Shown here piece by piece: positions 35,842 to 45,007 of a stretch of DNA of 54,605 nucleotides. The position numbers and the translations under genes were made by a program. The DNA lies in NCBI GenBank assembly GCA_913057825.1, contig CAJXOW010000019.1, forward strand, positions 1-54,605, written 5' to 3'. Position 1 is the stretch's first letter. Each line of letters starts with the position of its first letter. The stretch is from an uncultured Balneolaceae bacterium. Lineage in GTDB: Bacteria; Bacteroidota; Rhodothermia; Balneolales; Balneolaceae. The notes under the pieces were generated by a model. It was not told where the DNA came from, ran no database searches, and was given only the letters and a program-made list of their open reading frames with translations.

Positions 35842-36780
35842 TTACATTCGAACTTCCACACCAAATCGATGAACTTTACCGAGGTTGCCGAAATTACTGA
35901 AACCGTAATTGAACTGCATTATGTAGCCAGACAGGTCAATGTTGAGCCCCATTCCGGCCGTGAAGTCTTCAATATCATGTGAAACCTTATAACCTCCCCG
36001 CAGGAATAGCAGATCGCGGAAACTGTACTCAACACCTGCTTGTCCACGTGGATCGCCGTCGTTCGGCTTGAATGCATTACCACTAACTTTAACGATATGA
36101 TTTTCCTCCTCAATAGCGTTCATACTGGCACCAAACTCGAACTTAATCGGCAGCGGATACGACTCGTTGACAAACTTAACCTCACTACCCAGGTTGGCAA
36201 TCTTCATGGCAAACCGGAAATCACGGAAGTCGGCATGATAGTCGGCCGCAATATCGAAGCCGATAGATTGTTCGGTCATATCGTCGAACAGTTTCATATG
36301 CATGAAGCTTGCTTTAACGCCCAAGCTGACTTTACGCGTCATTTTTCGGGCGTAAGCAAAGGAACCGCGGTAGTTCGCCGCAAAGAATGTTCTTCCCGTA
36401 CCTCCCGGCTGCTGAGGGGTCCGCTCCATCATTAAGTCTGTATACAGACCGGTTATTGCAGCGCCGTAGCCATTATTACCGCTCCGGTGCGTCACGGAAA
36501 AATATTCGTGACTAATATCGGCCAGGTATTCGGTATGGTTAACGAAGAAGTTGGTCTCTTCTTCCGTCCACACCAGCGCTGCCGGATTGTAATACATAGC
36601 GTCGGCCCCGGAAGTAACGGCTATATAGGCACCGCCCATACCGGCAGCGCGAGCGCTTACCGGTACACGTATAAATTCGGCCCCTACACTACCGGGACGG
36701 TTTTGGGCAGATACCAGGTCTACGGTAGCTAAGAGAAGTATGAGTAAACTCGCTAATATTGTGAATTTCCTTCTAATCAT
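35842..36780 (-). CDS. PorV/PorQ-family outer-membrane protein
   Basis: A 312-residue predicted outer-membrane beta-barrel. The signal peptide ends near residue 25 (LVSAQ). The PorV/PorQ family hallmark follows: GAEFIRVPVSARAAGMGGAY, then DAMYYNPAALVW, resembling the N-terminus of FadL-like barrels. Alternating aromatic-terminated strands run to the final FGVEVRM. PorV binds T9SS sorting domains and shuttles cargo from the translocon to the attachment complex, but many Bacteroidota relatives carry extra PorV-like proteins in operons. Here it follows the TonB-dependent receptor by 183 bp and precedes a terminator, so it looks like a dedicated member of this uptake/secretion operon rather than the core T9SS copy. 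Confidence 0.88.
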   Translation of the reverse strand: MIRRKFTILASLLILLLATVDLVSAQNRPGSVGAEFIRVPVSARAAGMGGAYIAVTSGADAMYYNPAALVWTEEETNFFVNHTEYLADISHEYFSVTHRSGNNGYGAAITGLYTDLMMERTPQQPGGTGRTFFAANYRGSFAYARKMTRKVSLGVKASFMHMKLFDDMTEQSIGFDIAADYHADFRDFRFAMKIANLGSEVKFVNESYPLPIKFEFGASMNAIEEENHIVKVSGNAFKPNDGDPRGQAGVEYSFRDLLFLRGGYKVSHDIEDFTAGMGLNIDLSGYIMQFNYGFSNFGNLGKVHRFGVEVRM

Positions 36781-36963
36781 GAGTATATGTTAGCTAATTA
36801 TTGGTGAATTAATCGCTTATTTTCGTACTTATTCATGATCCAGCAATCACTCGATCACTTTCCAGGCATTAGTCCGGATTTGATTATACCATCCGAACTA
36901 AAGTTCATTAAGCCTGGAAGTAAGTTGTTTTCAAATTTTCTTTCTCAGGCCAACCTAATTTAA

Positions 36964-39789
36964 TCACCAGCTAACTTCTATTCCTAACTGGACGCGGCGA
37001 CCATTTGAAAATTGTCGTGGATCCAGCCGGGTAAACATATCTCGCCAGCTGACCAACTGTTTTGTCGCCGGATCAAAATCTCCAAATTTTGAGGGTTCGC
37101 CCGTAAAGTTATTGAAGTTATAATGATTCGGATTCTGAACATTGAATATATTGAATGCCTCAATCTGGAATGTTGTATTCAAACCGGCAAAATCAAAGGA
37201 TTTACGGAATTTGATATCCGTGCCGATACGGAATGGACCACGAGCTGACATTCTCAGCTTCTGAGCCTCAACCGGATCCTGGGTATAGGGAGTATATGGT
37301 CGTCCCCCTTGAAAGTCCGAAAGTATATTAACATTCCAGTTAGCCGGTGTTTCCCAGCCGAAAATCTCAATCGGATCCCGTTCCGGTGAAACAATGTTTA
37401 ACGACAACAGCACCTGGTGACGAATATCCTGGCTGATCGGCGATTCACGAATGGGTCGCGGAAAGTCATTTCTTGATCGTACATATCCTTCAAACGCCGA
37501 TGAGGAAAAACCGGTTGCCCACTGAACGGTGTAGGTCAACTCACCGGAATAGTGGTTGGAATAATCCTTCTTAAGCTTGGTTTCGATACCACGAACTCGC
37601 GAAAAGTCTTTATTTTCCCAAAGAGATACCGGCAGGCCAAGATTTGCCTCCAAACCAGTACCGTTGGTTTGTCCGGAAATATTTCGGTTATAGCTTTTGA
37701 TATCGATAGCCCATCGTGGCGTTATCTGGTGGGTGAAACCGAACTCATATTTAATCGTGCGAACATACGACAAGTGAGGATTACCCGTCAACCCGCCGGA
37801 ATAAGGGTCACGATAGTAGAACTGAAGCTCCGGAAGCTGTGAAAAGTGTCCGTAGGAAAAGAACATTACCGTTTTCTCCGAAATCGGGAACGAGATACCG
37901 AAACGCGGACTAATTTCATTTTTAATTTGAGTCCAGTCGCTTTCCAGACCGGTCGCCGCTTCCCAGACGCGTTTGTACTCATCCGTCAATACGCTATTTC
38001 CAACCCAGAACCAATCATCGCGAACACCATAATTAATAATCAGGTCACTGAGCTCAAATTTATCCTGAATATACATGGAACCCTGGATCGGATTCGTGTT
38101 GAATACCCAGCGGTTATTACCGAAGAATTTGAAAGGTCCGGGCGGTGGAGGCAAGGGTTGAGGAAATTGCTGACCTTCGAGTTCCTGTCGTCCGTAAGGG
38201 GAAAGGGAAACTCCGCCACCCGCGATCTCGGTATAATTCAGGTCAAGATAATCTACCTGGAAACCGGCCTTCATCATGTGGCTGGGATGAACCTGCGAGG
38301 TAATATCACCGTTAATGGTAAAGGTTTCATTGAAGTTATCCTGCCAGTACGTTTGCCAACCCTGACCATCAATAAATCCAGTCGCAGGATCGCTTTGCGG
38401 ACTTTGAATCAATGATCTCATCGAATCCGTACCCACGTCGACCCAGAAGTCACTCGGTCGCATTCGACTTCGATGAGGATTGTTAGCCTGATCCAGGAAA
38501 TCTGCTTCTATTTTATCCAAATCCAGATAAGACTGATTGATAACTCCCAAATACTGCAGACCAATACGATAGAAAGTTTTATCATTCAACGTGTGACGCC
38601 ACTGAATGGCAAAACGGTGATTTTCATTGTCATTGGTCAGCGTATGATCCGGAAAGTTTTTCCATGCATAACTGTAGTTCTCCGACTCACTCCAGGAACC
38701 GTTATAGAAAAAGCTCAACCTTTCCTTCTGGGTAATATCATAGTTCAACTTGGCATTAAAAGAGGCGCTGTTATTGGCCTTTCCAACAATATTCAACGGT
38801 CCAATGGAATATTCAGGACGGGTTCTGCCCGACAGACTATGATTTCCATTGCCAAAATTCGCACTACCGGAAACGAAATAATACATATTGCCCGGTATTG
38901 GACCATTCTCAAGCGGGCCCGAGATATTTGCATTGAACCAGTGGCGTTCACGAGGGTTGCCTATCGCATCGAACGTATCATTTTTGTACTCAACGGTACC
39001 TCGGAATTTCTGGCTACCGGAACGCGTATTAATTTTAACGACTCCGGACTGTGCACGACCGTACTCTGCATTAAACGCGCCGGTTAAAAGTTCCATATTC
39101 TTCACGTCCGATACATTCAAATTTAAGACGCTTCGCCCACCATAAATAGGGTGAGTAACCGGCATACCGTCAACGAGGAACAACAGTTCACCGCCACGTC
39201 CGCCGCGGACATGGATGTTGGAAACACTTTCGTCCCGCACCTGGACATTGGATCCGCCGATTTGAATTTCATTCTGACCAACCATGCCTTCCACAGCACT
39301 ACCCGTCATTTTGAAGAAGTCGGAGGTCGTTTCAACGCCGGCCGTCTGCTCCATTTCAACCCGCGATCGGGAAGTTCGGGAGCTGGTCACATCCTTTTGA
39401 ACGTTACCTTGCTCGGCCGTAACCACAAGCTCAGGTGATTCAACGGTGGTGGGTACCAGTTCAATATTGACCGTGGTCGACAAGTCCGATTGCACCTGGA
39501 CATCCTTAATAGTCTTCTGGTGGTAACCGATATACGATGCAACCAGTGTATGCGTACCGGATGCTACCTGCAGGATATTGTAGGTACCATCCTGGCTTGC
39601 AGAACCACCTTTGGTGGTCCCTTGAATCTTGACATTGGCACCAATTAGGGGTTCACCCGTTTCCGAATCTACAATCTTACCACGGATTTTACCATAATCT
39701 TGTGCCTGAACACTCATAAATCCTATCAGCAAAAGAACTACGGCGGTCAGTAATCCTCTAGCGGTTTGTTTTATAATGTGCGGTAACAT
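36964..39789 (-). CDS. TonB-dependent receptor with N-terminal carboxypeptidase-regulatory-like domain
   Basis: A ~941-residue outer-membrane receptor for energy-dependent import. I chose the Met at 39789 because it gives a normal signal peptide (MLPHIIKQTARGLL, then a hydrophobic core, SVQAQ); an in-frame Met at 39837 would add 16 polar residues. The mature N-terminus is a carboxypeptidase-regulatory-like domain (GKIRGKIVDSETGEPLIGANV). The plug domain has IHVRGGRGGELLFLVDGMPV and MELLTGAFNAEYGRAQSGVV. The rest is a 22-strand-type barrel ending RRVQLGIEVSW with the C-terminal aromatic. No SusD-type gene accompanies it; the neighbours are two lipoproteins and a PorV-like protein. The ligand is probably an oligosaccharide from this locus, by context only. 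Confidence 0.9.
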   Translation of the reverse strand: MLPHIIKQTARGLLTAVVLLLIGFMSVQAQDYGKIRGKIVDSETGEPLIGANVKIQGTTKGGSASQDGTYNILQVASGTHTLVASYIGYHQKTIKDVQVQSDLSTTVNIELVPTTVESPELVVTAEQGNVQKDVTSSRTSRSRVEMEQTAGVETTSDFFKMTGSAVEGMVGQNEIQIGGSNVQVRDESVSNIHVRGGRGGELLFLVDGMPVTHPIYGGRSVLNLNVSDVKNMELLTGAFNAEYGRAQSGVVKINTRSGSQKFRGTVEYKNDTFDAIGNPRERHWFNANISGPLENGPIPGNMYYFVSGSANFGNGNHSLSGRTRPEYSIGPLNIVGKANNSASFNAKLNYDITQKERLSFFYNGSWSESENYSYAWKNFPDHTLTNDNENHRFAIQWRHTLNDKTFYRIGLQYLGVINQSYLDLDKIEADFLDQANNPHRSRMRPSDFWVDVGTDSMRSLIQSPQSDPATGFIDGQGWQTYWQDNFNETFTINGDITSQVHPSHMMKAGFQVDYLDLNYTEIAGGGVSLSPYGRQELEGQQFPQPLPPPPGPFKFFGNNRWVFNTNPIQGSMYIQDKFELSDLIINYGVRDDWFWVGNSVLTDEYKRVWEAATGLESDWTQIKNEISPRFGISFPISEKTVMFFSYGHFSQLPELQFYYRDPYSGGLTGNPHLSYVRTIKYEFGFTHQITPRWAIDIKSYNRNISGQTNGTGLEANLGLPVSLWENKDFSRVRGIETKLKKDYSNHYSGELTYTVQWATGFSSSAFEGYVRSRNDFPRPIRESPISQDIRHQVLLSLNIVSPERDPIEIFGWETPANWNVNILSDFQGGRPYTPYTQDPVEAQKLRMSARGPFRIGTDIKFRKSFDFAGLNTTFQIEAFNIFNVQNPNHYNFNNFTGEPSKFGDFDPATKQLVSWRDMFTRLDPRQFSNGRRVQLGIEVSW

Positions 39790-39871
39790 AATGCTGTGAT
39801 TTTTTTTGCCGTATTTTATTGAATTCAAACTACTCAAAATATTTTAGAGTGTTTCTATTTAGTATGACTGA

Positions 39872-41422
39872 TTACCGTATGGTCCTTTCCGGTTCATCAC
39901 GATAACCCATATTGGTCAGGATCTGGTCGATGATGGTCTCTGCATCTTCCTCTTTCATGAAGAATATCGGAAATCCGAAGACAACTGCATCGAAACTGGT
40001 ACCAAAGTAGCGGATACCAATTGTTTTACCTCGAAGATTGGGATCACCACAATCGCTTCGACATTCGAAGGTATAAATCGGGCTGGTAAATCCGGCTGCG
40101 TCATCAACCAGGTTAACATCCACCATGTTCGAATAGAAGGAGACAGGATATCCTCCAACTTTGCTTGAATCAATCGTAATATCCGGTAGCGCCTGGTTGG
40201 GATTGGTATCGTAATCACCCACACCATTACCTCCAACCATGTCGCCCGGCGGATTGGCACCTGACTGATTAGCCGTTCTAATGTGTAAGTAATCCAACTC
40301 AAAATCGCCCTCCTGGAACGTATAAGGATAAGACGCAGTAGGTCGCAACGACTTCAACATCTTCCAGCCACTCATAATAAAGTCGCCACCAACATTCATG
40401 TACTCGGACAGTATCTGCTTATGATTTCCAATTTTGTGTGCATCCGCTGAACTACCATACCAGTTGTCGCCGTGCCAGAATACCATTTTATACTGACCAA
40501 GCACCTCTCGGTCCGGCATACCATCATCTCCGAAATCCCAGTTGGTATGTTCGGTAGGTTCTATCCAGCTGCTATACATAGAGTCAACATCGGAGTCATC
40601 ATATTGGGAAACTTCTCCACCACTACGCTGAAAGTCACTTTCCTGGGTCTCGTCAATTACCAGAATCCCTTTGTCAAAGGTCGGTTTGATCAGGGTTACA
40701 TTGATGGTATCAGGATCATCCGACGTGAGGTCTGTATCATCTCGTCCGTTGAGAATAATGGTGTGATCTCCTTCGGATCCAAATGCTTCCGGAGGAATGG
40801 TCACGATGGTGTCCGATGAAGGTATCCAGTTATAGTCACCGCCATCGACAGCCCATCCAAACTCTTCGACAACGCCGTCATCATCTTCGCCGGTGAATTC
40901 AACTTCGATGCCCTGAAACCAGTCCGTCGCCTGCTCCAGGTAGAACCGCTTGGTATTATTGGAAGGCCGTTCGATCTCCACCTGCGGAGGTATGGTCTGC
41001 TCGGTAAAGAAAGTTTTAGAAACGGCGTCCCCTTTATCTCTTTTATTGTCAACAGCGCGAACCCAGAATATCTGTTTATTGAAGGGTAAGGGAGAACTAA
41101 AGGTAATCGTTAAACTCGTGTTTTCTGTCGAATCCCAACCCGTGCTCTGCAACGTATCACCGGACTGGGGATCAATGGTTGCATATCTCCACTCATAATA
41201 TTCCACAAATCCATCATTATCTCCACCGTCCCAGTGAAGCGTTACGTTGGCAAACAACGTATCTCCCTCAACAGGAACATTGGCCATCGTTGTTTCTGGG
41301 ATAGTATTATCATCCGCGCCTTCGGTGCCTCCAAATGGAGGTTGGTCACAGGCATAAAGCCCAACTACAAGGAAAAATACGGCCGTTACAATTAAACTGT
41401 ATCGATGATTGAAATATTTCAT
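39872..41422 (-). CDS. Lipoprotein with Ig-like and glutamine-amidotransferase-like domains (receptor partner)
   Basis: A 516-residue predicted lipoprotein (lipobox LYAC, Cys25), paralogous along its whole length to the one at 13793. Shared blocks include NVTLHWDGGD, FFTEQTIPP, PTFDKGIL(V/I)IDETQE, REVLGQYKM(V/I)FWH and EYMNVGGDFIMSGWK. Two Ig/Fn3-like domains (about 40-250) precede a class-I-amidotransferase-like domain (about 255-510) that lacks an evident catalytic Cys. It ends 35 bp before the extended start of the TonB-dependent receptor and begins 16 bp after the small lipoprotein, so it is clearly in an operon. By position it occupies the place SusD has beside SusC. I infer a surface-exposed ligand-capture role. 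Confidence 0.82.
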   Translation of the reverse strand: MKYFNHRYSLIVTAVFFLVVGLYACDQPPFGGTEGADDNTIPETTMANVPVEGDTLFANVTLHWDGGDNDGFVEYYEWRYATIDPQSGDTLQSTGWDSTENTSLTITFSSPLPFNKQIFWVRAVDNKRDKGDAVSKTFFTEQTIPPQVEIERPSNNTKRFYLEQATDWFQGIEVEFTGEDDDGVVEEFGWAVDGGDYNWIPSSDTIVTIPPEAFGSEGDHTIILNGRDDTDLTSDDPDTINVTLIKPTFDKGILVIDETQESDFQRSGGEVSQYDDSDVDSMYSSWIEPTEHTNWDFGDDGMPDREVLGQYKMVFWHGDNWYGSSADAHKIGNHKQILSEYMNVGGDFIMSGWKMLKSLRPTASYPYTFQEGDFELDYLHIRTANQSGANPPGDMVGGNGVGDYDTNPNQALPDITIDSSKVGGYPVSFYSNMVDVNLVDDAAGFTSPIYTFECRSDCGDPNLRGKTIGIRYFGTSFDAVVFGFPIFFMKEEDAETIIDQILTNMGYRDEPERTIR

Positions 41423-41438
41423 GTCTACCTATGAATAA

Positions 41439-42116
41439 TTACGGTTCTTGAATTCTATGTACGGAAAGTTGAGGAACAAAACGGAATGAATCCTTAAATC
41501 GCGTAAGCGAGCGGAAAGACGACAATCGAAGTCGAACGATGGTTGTCTTTTGTTCTTCGATTGTAAAGTCGGCATCCACTCTGACTAACGGCAATTGAGG
41601 ATGGTCGGGTGACAGAACAACCGGCTGTGTAATCGGTTGTTCGTCTGGGGGAACCAGTCGAATGGATGAAGTATTCATAACAAAGGATACTTCCGTATAT
41701 TCTCCCGGCGGTATCCGGGTTTCAAATATCTGCATGGTGCTCGGTGTTCCATCTCTTTCCAGCCGAAGTATGTCATAATCATGATCCTGCTGCCGGAACT
41801 CATCCATATTCTGGTACAAGTTGGCGTAGGCAGAATCGTTTGCCCTTACAACACGACCTTCCGATATCGTTAAAGGAAACCGGTCGTTTTGGGTAAGAAT
41901 ATTGGTCTTACCCGCCATTTCGATCATGGTATCCTCAGGAACATGTTGCAGGGTGATCTTTACAACTCCGGGTTGCGGTGAAGGTTGGACCGGATGATCG
42001 CAACTCGATGCGATCAATCCCATCAGAACGACTCCTATCAAACCCCATTTTACAGAATGTTTACTATTAAATATTTCTTTTAACTCCATAAGGTCCGCTA
42101 TGCGTCTTGTTATCAT
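41439..42116 (-). CDS. Small hypothetical lipoprotein of the receptor operon
   Basis: A 225-residue predicted lipoprotein: hydrophobic segment and lipobox LIASSC with Cys39. The Met at 42089 (MELKEIF) would give a shorter, more typical signal peptide and has a weak GGA upstream, so it may be the true start. The mature part is beta-rich with no motif I recognise: PQPGVVKITLQHVPEDT, EYTEVSFVMNTSSIRL, VDADFTIEEQKTTIVRLRLSSF. This pattern of a short lipoprotein with a DUF4382-like beta-sandwich is common in Bacteroidota relatives, but I cannot name the family firmly. It sits 16 bp upstream of the large lipoprotein gene and 49 bp after the LamG-T9SS gene. Confidence 0.7.
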   Translation of the reverse strand: MITRRIADLMELKEIFNSKHSVKWGLIGVVLMGLIASSCDHPVQPSPQPGVVKITLQHVPEDTMIEMAGKTNILTQNDRFPLTISEGRVVRANDSAYANLYQNMDEFRQQDHDYDILRLERDGTPSTMQIFETRIPPGEYTEVSFVMNTSSIRLVPPDEQPITQPVVLSPDHPQLPLVRVDADFTIEEQKTTIVRLRLSSFRSLTRFKDSFRFVPQLSVHRIQEP

Positions 42117-42165
42117 TTGATTCTATTAATGTAATAAATCCTTTTTTAATGATGAGCTCAAATTT

Positions 42166-44355
42166 TTATTTGATAAGCATCATTTTCTGCGTCTTCGTGA
42201 CGTCGGCGGTTTGCAGACGATACAGGTACACGCCGCTGGAAAGCCCGGTTGCATCAAAGGTAACCGTATGCTCGCCGGCCGCGCGCTTGCCGTCTATCAG
42301 CGTCGCCACTTTTCGTCCGAGCACGTCAAATACCGTCAACTGCACGTCCGCCGACTGCGGCAGACGGAAGTCAATCTGCGTGGTCGGGTTGAACGGGTTC
42401 GGATAGTTCTCACCCAACGTCACCTGATTCGGCAGTTCGGCCGGACCGGCCACATCGAGCGTATAGGTCGAGTCGGCCCATCCGTTCGGCACGTAATTGC
42501 GCAGGGTAATGTCGTCAAGCAATCCGTTGAAGAATGGCTGACTTCCGCCCGTACCGCCAATCTTCAGCGACGAGGAGTTGTTGTAGGCGCCCGCATCAAT
42601 CGGATGCACGCGCTGGGCAACCACCGAGTCGCCTTCCACACTTATGACTCGCGTGAAGAGCGTTCCGAGCGAATCGTTCGGGCTGACCTCCGGACCTTTC
42701 ACGCCCAGCTGCATATAGTACCACGTCTCGGCCTGGATGCGCTCGTTTTGTCCGTCCATCAGCAGACATCCGCCCGTAAAGCTGCCACAATCGGTTGTGT
42801 TGTCGGGCATATATACGGCCGGACGCATGGCTCCGTTCGGATCCAGATACACCTGGTAGTTACTCCAGTACAGGGTGCTGGCCGCTCCTTTCGCAATCAG
42901 GCGCGTGCCGCTGGCCGGAACCGAGTCCTGGGCGTAAAACTTGAAGTCCAGGGCAAAGTTCGACAGCTGATGCACCGCCGAGGAAGCCTCCAGCCAGGTA
43001 GAGTCGGAGGCGTTGAATTCAAAGGCCATATCATCGCCACCTTCGTCACCGGCCGCATACGAGGGACTCTCGGCCGCGCTGTGGAAGGTGATCTCTTCGC
43101 CAAATTGGGAGTTGTCGTTCGGAATGCCGGAGCCTTCATCAAAGTCCATTGCAAAGACCTCGATGCTGTCGGTCCAGACGGCAAAGTTGTAATAGGTCGA
43201 ATCCGACTCGGCCGTCGCCGGGCTCGTGGCCGTCAGCCCGCCCTCGGTCTCGGCTTTGATGTAGTAGTTGACCGAAGCACCTACCTCCTGCGAGGGAATG
43301 GTGGCCGAATACATGTTGTCGGATCCTTCCGCCATCGCCGTCGTCTGCCAGCTTCCGTCGCCCACCTGGTAGTGCAGGTCGGCCGCGGCGATACCGGCGC
43401 TTCCCAGCGTCTCAATCGTGGCTTCAATTTCGTAGGTCTGCCCCGACTGCTGGTTGTCCAGCGAGGTCACGCCCTTGATAATCGGCGGGACCGCAAAATT
43501 TCGTACCGTGTTGCTGATGCGGACCTCGTCCATGAATCCGTCGAGGTTCGCGAAGGCCGTATCGTTCTGCGGGGAGGTCGCGATAAACAGCGGCTGGCTG
43601 CTGACATTTGGCGGGCCGGTATTCCCTGCCGCTCCGTATCCGTATGACTCGAAGTGAATCAGCTCGAGCGGATCGTCGTTTTCGTTCGGCAGCCGTCCGG
43701 GATTGTTCGCGTTCTGGTGCAGCATCTGCACGATCACCTGCTTGGAGGTATCGCGAATAAAGGTCAGATGAAACCACTCGCCGATTTCAAGCAGATTGTT
43801 CGGGGAACGAATTTCAATCCACGTACCGGCCTCTTCGCTGTAATAACCGGTTGAAAAGTCGCGGTTGGTACCGAAGATATTAAAGAAGTAGTTCGAGTAG
43901 TAATACTGTGAGCCGTCCGGATCGCCCGGCTTAAAGTATAGGCGCGGCTGGCGTCGCCAGTCGTCCTGGGTCGTACCGAACGTAAAGATATTCACCCACA
44001 TTTCCATCGTCCAGCTCCCCTGCAGGTCAAGCGCGGTGGTGTCGGGAATCTGGATATGGGATTTGTCCTGCGGGCTGTCGTTGTCAAACCGGACCTGGTA
44101 GTTCAGATCGCCGGCCCCCTGCATCTGCAGAAAGGAAATGTTGCCGAAAATGTTGGGTTCGGCAATCTCGTATTGGGCGGCATTGTCGTTGTTGAAGTTC
44201 TGGTCGAAATGCAGCAACAGCACCGTCGCCGAGTCCGAGGTATACGGACCGCCTATCGGTTCTGTTTGCTGGGCAAATAACGAACTGTTCGTAATACCAA
44301 TAAATAATGTAAATACAACTATAAAGGTGGAAAGTGCCTGTATCTTATATTTCAT
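42166..44355 (-). CDS. Two-LamG-domain surface protein with T9SS sorting domain (high-GC copy)
   Basis: A 729-residue secreted protein with signal peptide (to about residue 28, SLFAQ). It has a LamG domain (about 40-285: VLLLHFDQNFNND, GSWTMEMWVNI, GFMDEVRISNTVRNF), an Fn3-like segment (about 295-385), a second LamG-like domain (about 395-635, with a Cys-x6-Cys pair in DCGSFTGGCLL) and a type A T9SS domain (NYPNPFNPTTQIDF to KMMLIK). It is about 80% identical by eye to the protein at 45008 but is written in a much GC-richer codon set, creating long antisense ORFs. It is the probable first gene of the operon leading to the lipoproteins, the receptor and the PorV-like gene. A glycan-binding role is inferred. 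Confidence 0.87.
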   Translation of the reverse strand: MKYKIQALSTFIVVFTLFIGITNSSLFAQQTEPIGGPYTSDSATVLLLHFDQNFNNDNAAQYEIAEPNIFGNISFLQMQGAGDLNYQVRFDNDSPQDKSHIQIPDTTALDLQGSWTMEMWVNIFTFGTTQDDWRRQPRLYFKPGDPDGSQYYYSNYFFNIFGTNRDFSTGYYSEEAGTWIEIRSPNNLLEIGEWFHLTFIRDTSKQVIVQMLHQNANNPGRLPNENDDPLELIHFESYGYGAAGNTGPPNVSSQPLFIATSPQNDTAFANLDGFMDEVRISNTVRNFAVPPIIKGVTSLDNQQSGQTYEIEATIETLGSAGIAAADLHYQVGDGSWQTTAMAEGSDNMYSATIPSQEVGASVNYYIKAETEGGLTATSPATAESDSTYYNFAVWTDSIEVFAMDFDEGSGIPNDNSQFGEEITFHSAAESPSYAAGDEGGDDMAFEFNASDSTWLEASSAVHQLSNFALDFKFYAQDSVPASGTRLIAKGAASTLYWSNYQVYLDPNGAMRPAVYMPDNTTDCGSFTGGCLLMDGQNERIQAETWYYMQLGVKGPEVSPNDSLGTLFTRVISVEGDSVVAQRVHPIDAGAYNNSSSLKIGGTGGSQPFFNGLLDDITLRNYVPNGWADSTYTLDVAGPAELPNQVTLGENYPNPFNPTTQIDFRLPQSADVQLTVFDVLGRKVATLIDGKRAAGEHTVTFDATGLSSGVYLYRLQTADVTKTQKMMLIK

Positions 44356-45007
44356 ATTAGCTAAATAGAAGTGTTAAGCTTGATAATGAACAATATTTTA
44401 AAATCTCTGAAAAATCTGCTAAAACCCTGCATCGATTTTAATGATTTACATCCGCTTCACACGTGTTATCGTTAACAGTCATATATGTATAAATTCTCCC
44501 AAGCAAAATCAAGGACTAATACATTATTATAACTGTTTTTTATCAGGATTATTCCTTCCTATTTTGAACTCAGTGCTGCCAGACTCAAATCTCGTCTCTC
44601 AACAACTATTTTCAACATAAAAAGGCTAAGGATCATTCCTAAATATTTCAACTTTTCTGAGATTGAAATTTTGTTCTTATTTAAAACTCAAATTTTTTTC
44701 ACCTACTTCACAATAGTAAATGATAATCCTGAAAAACAATAATCGATTTTATAACGGTTTCAAAATGAAATCCACGGTTATCTCTTAAGAGGATCCTCTT
44801 ATTAATCTCAATGTGATAATAAAAAAGCCGGTGAAAAGCATTGCGCTTCTCACCGGCTTTTTTTACACTTCTTGAGTTTATGCTGCAATCTCAAAGTCAA
44901 TTATCTGCAGGTAATCAAACACGTTCTGCATATACTACTAATCACCTGCAAATAGCTGCTTTCAACTTTGAGCTTTCAGCTGAAATAAATTCCGAAGATG
45001 TTGGAAT
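44356..45007. other. 652 bp intergenic region between LamG paralogues
   Basis: An AT-rich region with no convincing gene. It contains a GCTAAAAC operator-like half-site (44418-44425) about 63 bp upstream of the 42166-44355 gene and a perfect 16-bp palindrome TAAGAGGATCCTCTTA (44786-44801). The terminator of the upstream paralogue is at 44821-44863. The promoter of the receptor operon should lie here. Confidence 0.5.
44821..44863. terminator. Bidirectional intrinsic terminator
   Basis: The perfect 14-bp repeat AAAAAAGCCGGTGA (44821-44834) and TCACCGGCTTTTTT (44850-44863) has additional AAGC/GCTT pairing inside the loop. A/T runs at both sides make it functional in either direction. It follows the stop of the 45008-47206 gene by about 145 bp. 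Confidence 0.9.

Noticed and set aside
35842..36780. Core T9SS PorV gene
   Set aside because: The family match is good, but its place in a receptor operon and the lack of any other T9SS core gene suggest an accessory PorV-like protein. No symbol was given.
39872..41422. SusD-like identity for the lipoprotein next to the TonB-dependent receptor
   Set aside because: Position fits, but the sequence has Ig-like repeats and an amidotransferase-like fold rather than the helical TPR-type pattern of SusD.
42211..43647. A 478-codon open frame on the plus strand
   Set aside because: It is antisense to the LamG-T9SS gene, whose collinear paralogue and domains are unambiguous. The long frame is a by-product of the GC-rich codons in that gene; the predicted protein is Arg/Gly/Val-rich with no signal or motif.
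44786..44801. 16-bp palindrome TAAGAGGATCCTCTTA as an operator
   Set aside because: It is perfect but occurs once, far from the next start codon, and does not resemble the four LacI-type sites, so I only mention it within the intergenic entry.
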